From CAYSAQ01 sp964429235 (lineage in GTDB: Bacteria > Margulisbacteria > Riflemargulisbacteria > GWF2-35-9 > DYQY01), in assembly GCA_964429235.1 (NCBI GenBank), contig CAYSAQ010000002.1, positions 62,001-126,000 on the forward strand: a DNA stretch of 64,000 bases, in the 5' to 3' direction. Both the position numbers and the translations under genes were made by a program. Of this stretch, positions 57,780 to 64,000 are shown in pieces. Each line of letters begins with the position of its first letter. Positions within the stretch are counted from its first letter, which is position 1. The notes beneath the pieces are model-generated. The model was not told where the DNA came from, searched no databases, and saw only the letters and a list, made by a program, of their open reading frames with translations.

Positions 57780-57965
57780 TTTTTTCTCCTTTTATTGAAT
57801 AAGCTTTTATTGGAACCCGTTTCTTATAAAACAATCACCCCCCTCGTTTTAATCTTCCAATCGGTTAATTTGCATATGCTGCTTTGCTAATTTTCTTAAT
57901 TCCCGTAAGGGTTACATTCGCAAGCACATATTCTATATACCTAATATAATGTTATAATGGCATAA

Positions 57966-59714
57966 ATGTCAAAGCTCCTGAATATCTTCTGCATGTTTAT
58001 TTTAACGCTCATTATTATAGGTTGCGGCAAAACAACAAACCAAACAACTTCAAATGTTTCCACGCCTCTTACCGGTCTTTTGCAAGTATCTGGAGCAACA
58101 ATTATAAATGAATCTTCTCAACCTGTTATTTTAAAAGGATTGGCACTTACCAACGGTGTATATACTGAACCGCAACTTCCTTTCTCTGATAATAAATATC
58201 TTTTAGGCAACTCTATTGATGATTACGATTATATCAAAACAATTGGAGCAAACACTGTTCGGTTTTATCTTCAATATAGCTGGCTAGATGATGCTGTCTC
58301 GGCAAACTTTTTTAACTATATGGATTCTCAACTAGCAATTATGGCTAGTAACGACATCAAGGCTATCTTGAGTCTGCATTATTTTGGCACTGGTGGTTCT
58401 GGCGGATTCTATGATGGAACACAGGCAACAGCAACACAACTAGAAGATTTTTGGCTAAAAATCTCCAGCCATTACAAAACAAATGAAACCGTAGTTGGCT
58501 ATGACCTGCTAAATGAGCCAAAATGCAACTCGAACAATTTTCAAGAAGCCGAGCTCTACACAATATATGAAGGTATCGTTGCTGCACTAAGATTAAGCAG
58601 TGATGAGCACATTGTGTTTATCTCTGACCCAGTGAATAAGTTTGATAATCCTTCCAATGCTACTATCTATAATGCAGCTGGATCATCTGCATTTAAAAAA
58701 TTATCTGACAGCAATGTTGTTTATGAATTTCATTGGTATCTGCCAATCAAGTTCACACACCAAACAGTTTGGAATAATAGCTACTTTGAACTAGGAAGCA
58801 AATACCCTTATACGACTTATGCAGGAGTCGAGCCAAGCGGTGGCTACCGAGGAGGATGGTACCTAGAAACAAATAAAATAAATGATACTGCTGGTTCTTG
58901 GCAAAACTACACTGGCTCTTGGATCAACTTAAGACAGCATATAGTGAGCGACAATGGTATTAATAACGCAGTATCATTATTTGGTGCTAGCCTTTTTTGT
59001 GGTGGAACAAATGGTGATATAGAAATTGATAGCATTACTCTTAACTGTAGGCTGGCATCTCAGCCAAGCACGATTTGGAGCATTGTTCTTCCTAACTCAA
59101 ACTTTGACTATGCTACTAAATACACAAACAACAATTCAGCAGCACCTTCTGATTATCCTGCTAACTGGTCTATTGATACAAACTTGTCGCCCGGACAATA
59201 TGTTGCGGAACTTCGAAATGATCAGCTTTACTTTAAAGAATCGGCAATATCTTCTTATGCTACCTGGAAACACCGAACAAACAAGCATGCTACTTATTTA
59301 ACTGTTTCCGACAACTATGAGTATCAAATACAAGCAAAAGTAAAAATTCAAAACAATACTCTTGGTCAATTTTATGCTGGATTTGAGTTCTACGAAGCAA
59401 CTCCGACAACATATGACAAACAATATAGCAAATCGAACATAGAGTCTTACTATGCTTCTTGGGCAAACTCAAATAGCGTACCTCTCTATTGTGGAGAATG
59501 GGGTGTTGCTGATCCTTCGCAGGCACTTGGGGATGCATACCCAAATGCACCTGAACATCAAGAAACCTGGATAAATGATATTGGCGCAATATTGAATAAC
59601 AACAATATCCATTGGGCCTATCATGATTATAAAAACTATGACAATTTAGGGTTTGGTTTGTTTGACACAAACTCAAAAGTTGAACCAAAACAAGCAGTTC
59701 AAGGCCAATTCTAA
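57966..59714 (+). CDS. GH5-family cellulase/glycanase lipoprotein with inserted domain
   Basis: 582 aa. Lipobox IIIGC with C20 as lipid anchor. A GH5-like (beta/alpha)8 barrel: VILKGLALTNG, TIGANTVRFYLQYSWLDD, the catalytic acid E184 in YDLLNEPK, H256 in YEFHWYLP, and the nucleophile E511 in YCGEWGVAD, followed by WAYHDYKNYDNLGFGL. About 190 residues (about 290-480) are inserted between strands 6 and 7. They are beta-rich with Trp and Tyr (GGWYLETNKINDTAGSWQNY), probably a carbohydrate-binding module. It should cut a beta-glucan or mannan at the cell surface. TATAAT at 57953-57958 ends 7 nt before ATG. The end overlaps the next gene by 4 bp. Confidence 0.85.
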   Translation: MSKLLNIFCMFILTLIIIGCGKTTNQTTSNVSTPLTGLLQVSGATIINESSQPVILKGLALTNGVYTEPQLPFSDNKYLLGNSIDDYDYIKTIGANTVRFYLQYSWLDDAVSANFFNYMDSQLAIMASNDIKAILSLHYFGTGGSGGFYDGTQATATQLEDFWLKISSHYKTNETVVGYDLLNEPKCNSNNFQEAELYTIYEGIVAALRLSSDEHIVFISDPVNKFDNPSNATIYNAAGSSAFKKLSDSNVVYEFHWYLPIKFTHQTVWNNSYFELGSKYPYTTYAGVEPSGGYRGGWYLETNKINDTAGSWQNYTGSWINLRQHIVSDNGINNAVSLFGASLFCGGTNGDIEIDSITLNCRLASQPSTIWSIVLPNSNFDYATKYTNNNSAAPSDYPANWSIDTNLSPGQYVAELRNDQLYFKESAISSYATWKHRTNKHATYLTVSDNYEYQIQAKVKIQNNTLGQFYAGFEFYEATPTTYDKQYSKSNIESYYASWANSNSVPLYCGEWGVADPSQALGDAYPNAPEHQETWINDIGAILNNNNIHWAYHDYKNYDNLGFGLFDTNSKVEPKQAVQGQF

Positions 59715-61726
59715 AATTTACTTAAAAACTCTTTTTGCAACATATGGATAGAAACAACTAATTCTTCCCTATCAACACCTACTTCATTACAAATAAATTC
59801 AATATCCTGTATAAGCTGTGTGGTAAAAGCTTTATTCTTTTCTTCAGATGACTCCTCAATTGTTTTCTGTTGAATGAAAACTTCCGAAACATCATTCCTG
59901 TTAAAATTTATAAACCGCTTGAGTGTTTTGCCAGGGCAAGTAGCAATATGGGTAGAAGCACTTTCTGCCTGATAATACGTTGTCTTTGCATCTCCTTTTG
60001 TAGTAACAAAAAGACACTCTCTGTCAAAATCCTCTTCTAACTTCTTATTAATATAAGTAGCAAAAATCATAGGATTAAACTTCTTGATTTCTCTTTGCTC
60101 TTCACTTTTACCATTATCTATTATTACTAAGTGGCCTGAGTCTAAAACATAAAGCCCACCGCCCTTAGATTCTTGCCCTGAAATAACTAATGCTACACTC
60201 ATTGGCATTTCAGACAAAGACTTTGCTATCTCTTTATAGTCATTTTTAGTGTCGATCACTACGTCCCACCTTTTCTTTACATATTCAGCTATTCTTTCTT
60301 TCATATTAGTTTCACAAAAAATACCTAGCTGTCTAAAAAACGCAGCGGTCTTCTTCTTGCTACCGTTCAGCGCTTCTACTAACTCCATCCTCATTTCGTG
60401 TTCAAACACTACAGCTTTCTGAACCAATGCTACATAATTAGTAACATGTGCTCCGCTATTATCTACTGTGCGCAAAGAAATTGTGACTCCAGAGGAATTA
60501 TTTGTTAGCTCTTCATTAATAATCTTCATAAAGGCAGGCCCGTGACCAGGACTAGAGGTTAGGATGTCGTCGTCATCAAAAACTAATCCCTTATGATAAT
60601 CTGATAATGGAAGCGCTGCTTTTATTGTCTCCACAAACCTTACCAACAATCTCTTCTTATCAAAACCACCTCTTGAATATAAGTAATCTATAGGCTCGGT
60701 GAACGCTTCTACTTGTTTCTTATTCTTTACAACATATATTAATTCGCTACCAAAACTATCTTCCCTTAGTATCTCTGCATATATTCTAATTATCGAGGCT
60801 GTTAAGAAACTTAAATAAAGCACACTTCCTTCTCCAACACATTTATAAACTATATTCATTGCTTTCGGTACAACTCCTGGCTTAAATGTTGTAGCAACTT
60901 TTTCTATATACGGCTTCAGGCTTTCAAGATTAAAAACACCTCCCTCAAAGGCACGCGCTACATCTTTTGAAGAACATCCAATATATTGAAATATTGGCGT
61001 CATTAAAACTTCTTTGAAGGCAGAGAATGAAAACAAATGTGAAATATCCTTATATGCGTGGGTATACTTGATCATGAAAATATCTTCTTCTCTAAGCACC
61101 TTTGCTTCATTTGCTAATTGAAGCAAAACCATAACCATTTTTAAAAACCTAGTTGCATCTCCTCCCGCCAAAATCATTTCTTTTCTTTGTATCTTTGTAC
61201 TGTGGTAAAGCGCAAATGCATCGTCAACAGACAAAAGTTGCTCTGCTAACACTTTCTCTGCTTTTATTCTCTCTAGGAAACTATATGTATAAACATTTTT
61301 ATTCCTTATGGACATAATCCTTCTTTTGACCAAAGCTATGTCAATTTTAGGGTCAGTCTCTATCGCCAATAAATAAATATACGCTTTCTCTGCGTACAAA
61401 CAAATCTCGCCTAATCTATCATCTAAACCTTCCCAAATATCCAGTTTCTCTGCGCTAGCAGATTTTAAAAATAACTTAAAATCTAAACAAAGCTCTGTTT
61501 GATTAAACAATTCATCTAAAAACAAAATCATTTTTGGTGTAAACAATGAAACGTTATCATCATATAAAATAGTTTCTTCTTGGTTTATTGAAGACAATAT
61601 GAATTTTGAATATCTTTCATAATTATCCTTAAGCCAAGCTTGAATTTTTCCAAGCAACAAGTTCTCATCCCTTGTTGAAGGTTGCTTATCTTTCTGAACT
61701 ATTCTTCTGTTAACATTAGTAGTCAT
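59711..61726 (-). CDS. large protein of unknown function, 671 aa
   Basis: No signal peptide or membrane helix; cytoplasmic. The N-terminal about 380 residues are helical (EKAYIYLLAIETDPKIDIAL, FLKMVMVLLQLANEAK). The middle contains VFDDDDILTSSPGHGPAFMK at about 385-405, and the C-terminal 200 residues are alpha/beta (MSVALVISGQESKGGGLYVL, ECLFVTTKGDAKTTYYQAES). The last helix ends VDREELVVSIHMLQKEFL. I recognise no family. AAGGA lies 9 nt before the ATG and a TATAAT about 45 nt upstream gives a normal leader. The end overlaps the GH5 gene by 4 bp. Confidence 0.6.
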   Translation of the reverse strand: MTTNVNRRIVQKDKQPSTRDENLLLGKIQAWLKDNYERYSKFILSSINQEETILYDDNVSLFTPKMILFLDELFNQTELCLDFKLFLKSASAEKLDIWEGLDDRLGEICLYAEKAYIYLLAIETDPKIDIALVKRRIMSIRNKNVYTYSFLERIKAEKVLAEQLLSVDDAFALYHSTKIQRKEMILAGGDATRFLKMVMVLLQLANEAKVLREEDIFMIKYTHAYKDISHLFSFSAFKEVLMTPIFQYIGCSSKDVARAFEGGVFNLESLKPYIEKVATTFKPGVVPKAMNIVYKCVGEGSVLYLSFLTASIIRIYAEILREDSFGSELIYVVKNKKQVEAFTEPIDYLYSRGGFDKKRLLVRFVETIKAALPLSDYHKGLVFDDDDILTSSPGHGPAFMKIINEELTNNSSGVTISLRTVDNSGAHVTNYVALVQKAVVFEHEMRMELVEALNGSKKKTAAFFRQLGIFCETNMKERIAEYVKKRWDVVIDTKNDYKEIAKSLSEMPMSVALVISGQESKGGGLYVLDSGHLVIIDNGKSEEQREIKKFNPMIFATYINKKLEEDFDRECLFVTTKGDAKTTYYQAESASTHIATCPGKTLKRFINFNRNDVSEVFIQQKTIEESSEEKNKAFTTQLIQDIEFICNEVGVDREELVVSIHMLQKEFLSKF

Positions 61727-61930
61727 AATGCATTCCTTAATCAGCTGACTTGTCTATTTATTATAATATTTCGAACCAAATCTGAATATTTCCCGCTTAT
61801 TACTTATTTGTTGCGTTTTGTTGACCGACTGTTCGTATTCTAGACATACTACCTTATCTTTATATTGGTTTCAATCTCTCGTTAAACTTTATCATAATTT
61901 TCGTTTTGTCCTTATGGTATACTAAAATCT

Positions 61931-62548
61931 ATGCCACATTCAGAAATAGTAAAACAATATTATACAAGAAACCTCCTTAGTCATAACGACTATCGTGCCC
62001 TTGGCTGGGAAACAGCTGAAGCACAAGGCAAAAGATTTCAAGCACTTACAGACAATGTCCGGCTAAACAACAAATCACTTCTTGATGTTGGGTGTGGTCT
62101 TGGTGACCTGTTTGGTTTCCTAAAAGCAACAAAAGTATCCGCCAGTTATCTTGGAATAGACATATTGCCAGAAATGATTACTGGCGCAAAAGCAAAATAT
62201 CCAGACGGTGTGTTTATTCATGACGACCTGTTTGAACGACAATCTTCAGACCCTATATTTCCAGAAAATTCTTTTGATGTTATTTTCTGCAGCGGTCTAT
62301 TCAACCTAAACACCTCGGAAAGCACAACCCTTTTAAGGAAAGCATTATTAACATTTCAAGAACTAGCTAAAGAAAAAATTGTTTTTAACTTACTCTCCTG
62401 TAGCTCTCCAAATAAAGAAGATACCTATTGTTACCACGACCCACGGCATATAGAAAAAATGCTAAGATCTCTCCGCTTTCATAAAGATAAAATTAGGTTT
62501 ATTGATGGTTATTTAGAAAATGATTTCACTGTGGTGGTTAATTTATGA
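61931..62548 (+). CDS. SAM-dependent methyltransferase
   Basis: 205 aa, class I methyltransferase. Motif I is LLDVGCGLGDLFGFL at about 52-66, the acidic end of strand 2 is YLGIDILPEM, motif II is DDLFE, and the post-motif region is NSFDVIFCSGLFNLN at about 118-132. The substrate is unknown; the partner gene (a DUF2156 acyltransferase-like protein) overlaps its stop by ATGA, suggesting lipid or aminoacyl modification. TATACT at 61918-61923 ends 7 nt before ATG, with no Shine-Dalgarno. Confidence 0.85.
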   Translation: MPHSEIVKQYYTRNLLSHNDYRALGWETAEAQGKRFQALTDNVRLNNKSLLDVGCGLGDLFGFLKATKVSASYLGIDILPEMITGAKAKYPDGVFIHDDLFERQSSDPIFPENSFDVIFCSGLFNLNTSESTTLLRKALLTFQELAKEKIVFNLLSCSSPNKEDTYCYHDPRHIEKMLRSLRFHKDKIRFIDGYLENDFTVVVNL

Positions 62549-63387
62549 TTAGTTTAGCAGAAACTTGCATGAAGAAAATGTTCCCCCCGATGCAAACGCT
62601 TATTTCCGAATATTGCTTCTCAAATGCCTTTTGCTTTCAAGATGATCATCGTTTTACAGGTAGCAAGCTAGATGGTCTTTCCTATCTCAAAGGTCAAGAC
62701 GCTGATAAAAAATTTTTAATGCCCCTTTTTATTCCAAAAGAGGAGAACCTCGCTTCAATAAAAAAACAATTAGAAACACATAATATGCTATATCCCATCG
62801 ATGAAAAATGGGTTTCTGTTTTTGAAAAAGACAATGGTTTTATAATAAATAGCTTTGATAAAAACTGGGACTACCTGTTTGCTACTGAAAGATTAGCGGA
62901 TATGAGCGGAGGAAAACTAAGCAAAAAAAGAAACCTAATCTCTCAATTTCACAAACTACACCCAAACAATAGTGTACAAGAGCTTACGAAAGAAAACTAT
63001 AAAGACGGAATAGCCATACTTGAACAATGGGCCAAAGAAGTAGCCGCCAACAAAGAAGAAACAGATTTTCTCGCTTGTGCCTCTGGCGTTGAACATTTTG
63101 AAATCCTTGAACTTAAAGGCCTCGTTCTATATGTTGACAACAAACCAATTGGGTTTGCCCTTGGCGAAATTGCTAACGATAGCTACATTCTTCATTTTGC
63201 AAAAGCCAACATTCATTATAAAGGTGCTTATCAGTATTTATTTAAGGCAACTGCCCAAATGTTTCATGAGACAACTTGGATAAATTTTGAACAAGATTTA
63301 GGGCTTCCACAGTTGCGCCAAATGAAGAAATCTTATTATCCAGACAAAATGGTAAAAAAATATACTATTACATTGTCTTCCAGCTAA
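62545..63387 (+). CDS. DUF2156 family protein (GNAT-like, LPG synthase-related)
   Basis: 280 aa, resembling the soluble C-terminal domain of phosphatidylglycerol lysyltransferases (DUF2156): WDYLFATERLADMSGGKLSK then KRNLISQFHKLHP, the family's L..L.G..K..KRN.I..F signature, followed by LKGLVLYVDNKPIGFALGEI and YKGAYQYLFKATAQMF with the two GNAT folds. Soluble members transfer amino-acyl or acyl groups to unknown targets. The start overlaps the methyltransferase stop (ATGA). A lipoprotein gene follows after 26 nt. Confidence 0.8.
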   Translation: MISLAETCMKKMFPPMQTLISEYCFSNAFCFQDDHRFTGSKLDGLSYLKGQDADKKFLMPLFIPKEENLASIKKQLETHNMLYPIDEKWVSVFEKDNGFIINSFDKNWDYLFATERLADMSGGKLSKKRNLISQFHKLHPNNSVQELTKENYKDGIAILEQWAKEVAANKEETDFLACASGVEHFEILELKGLVLYVDNKPIGFALGEIANDSYILHFAKANIHYKGAYQYLFKATAQMFHETTWINFEQDLGLPQLRQMKKSYYPDKMVKKYTITLSSS

Positions 63388-63413
63388 AGAACTTTCAAGT
63401 TATTATTAAATAG

Positions 63414-64000
63414 ATGAAAAAAACATATTGGGCGTTAATCCTGCTCTTTCTTATAGGATTCTTATTTATTGTTGTCGGATGCGTTTCTTATCTTACCGAT
63501 AAACCAAAAGACTCAAGCCGCAGCATCGGCTTCTATGAGCTTGAGGAAGATTTTTCTAAATATAGCGATAAAATATATGTGCCACCAATAAGAAAACCAA
63601 AGCCAAAACCACTTCCCGTTATTTCCTCTGTCTATATAAGTGACGCAGTTTCTGATTTCCTTGATTTCACAATACACAAGAATACTAGCTACACTGTCTT
63701 TGCTGATGCTAAACAAAACTACAAACTGTCTGCAAAAATATTTAGTAATGGAACATGGAAAGCTATTGGCAAAAGCCCTTTCACTACAGATCAAGCATAT
63801 TGGCCAAACATAAACATAGTAGATGATATGCCCATAGTTACATATATTGATAGGGCTGCTGGCTATACTGTCTCTGCTAAATATTTCGATTTATCTTGGA
63901 AAAAAATCTATATGGACGGGCTGCCAAAGACAAAAGCAGGAATACTAAAAACCCATTCTCATAAAAAAATGTTATGTGTCGCCTTTTCTGACCTTGAAAA
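63414..64000 (+). CDS. lipoprotein with beta-propeller-like repeats (partial)
   Basis: The frame is open to the window end, 195 codons visible. N-terminal lipoprotein signal with lipobox VVGC, C23 the lipidated residue. A Pro/Lys linker (RKPKPKPLP) follows, then repeats of about 50 residues: SAKIFSNGTWKAIGKSPFTT...PIVTYIDRAAGYTV and SAKYFDLSWKKIYMDGLPKT. The pattern of a strand with Gly/Trp, then P.V.Y.D, is typical of propeller blades in surface proteins. TATTAT at 63401-63406 is 7 nt before the ATG. It is convergent with nothing visible; the C terminus lies beyond the window. Confidence 0.75.
   Translation, partial: MKKTYWALILLFLIGFLFIVVGCVSYLTDKPKDSSRSIGFYELEEDFSKYSDKIYVPPIRKPKPKPLPVISSVYISDAVSDFLDFTIHKNTSYTVFADAKQNYKLSAKIFSNGTWKAIGKSPFTTDQAYWPNINIVDDMPIVTYIDRAAGYTVSAKYFDLSWKKIYMDGLPKTKAGILKTHSHKKMLCVAFSDLE

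Noticed and set aside
1..64000. CRISPR array, tRNA or complete insertion sequence
   Set aside because: No regularly spaced repeats, no tRNA T-arm/acceptor pattern and no transposase frame was seen on either strand.

Overview
The window is 64 kb of AT-rich bacterial chromosome, densely packed with genes on both strands. The organism is a diderm: there are two outer-membrane barrel-type proteins (39498-39911, 56826-57779), a SurA-like periplasmic protein, lipoproteins and many short secreted proteins. Gene content (split archaeal-type glutamate synthase, sucrose-phosphate synthase fusion, TRL-like proteins, remnants of a prepilin system) fits an uncultured candidate phylum such as Margulisbacteria. 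That placement is an impression, not something the sequence proves. No CRISPR array, tRNA, rRNA, prophage or complete insertion sequence was seen.

Layout: 1-4.6 kb holds small accessory genes (RecB-like nuclease tail, a frame-broken DUF1810 gene, hypothetical proteins, an HD hydrolase, a calcineurin-like phosphatase). 4.6-6.2 kb is an AAA ATPase gene lying between two decayed copies of the same gene end. 6.2-15.3 kb holds a RelA-type synthetase with a ruined HD site, a GH57 glucanotransferase-like protein, and the glyA-dCMP deaminase-serS-arsR-cNMP operon. 15.6-22.5 kb holds nadC, a formyltransferase, a ROK kinase, prepilin peptidase with two pseudopilins, and unknown coiled-coil proteins. 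22.5-36.3 kb holds sucrose synthesis (SPS/SPP fusion plus fructokinase), uup, grpE-dnaK-dnaJ with a tiny zinc protein, SurA-like/mazG, eno, an FtsB-like gene and an S1 protein. 37.6-48.1 kb is a nitrogen-assimilation block: barrel protein-amt-glnK, an extra FMN glutamate synthase subunit, a GAF-ANTAR regulator and a three-gene glutamate synthase. 48.1-64 kb holds TRL proteins, a toxin-antitoxin pair, RNase P RNA, valS-folC, a porin, a GH5 lipoprotein, unknown proteins and a lipoprotein cut by the window end.

Three things stand out. (1) Between the ANTAR regulator gene and the adjacent glutamate synthase gene lie two tandem stem-loops with hexaloops AAAGGC and AAAGAA, both with A at loop position 1 and G at position 4. 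This is the signature of an ANTAR-binding RNA and gives a testable RNA switch for glutamate synthesis. (2) About twenty genes have a TATAAT-like -10 box only 6-10 nt before the start codon and no Shine-Dalgarno sequence, so their mRNAs are probably leaderless. The RNase P RNA gene, whose 5' end is known from structure, has the same 6-nt spacing and serves as an internal ruler. Downstream operon genes do carry Shine-Dalgarno sites. (3) Three copies of a 119-138 bp non-autonomous element with terminal repeats TAAACCCCC/GGAGGTTTA occur in intergenic DNA. Their hairpin arms differ in sequence but keep pairing, and two copies supply the stop codon of the upstream gene (glnK, folC).
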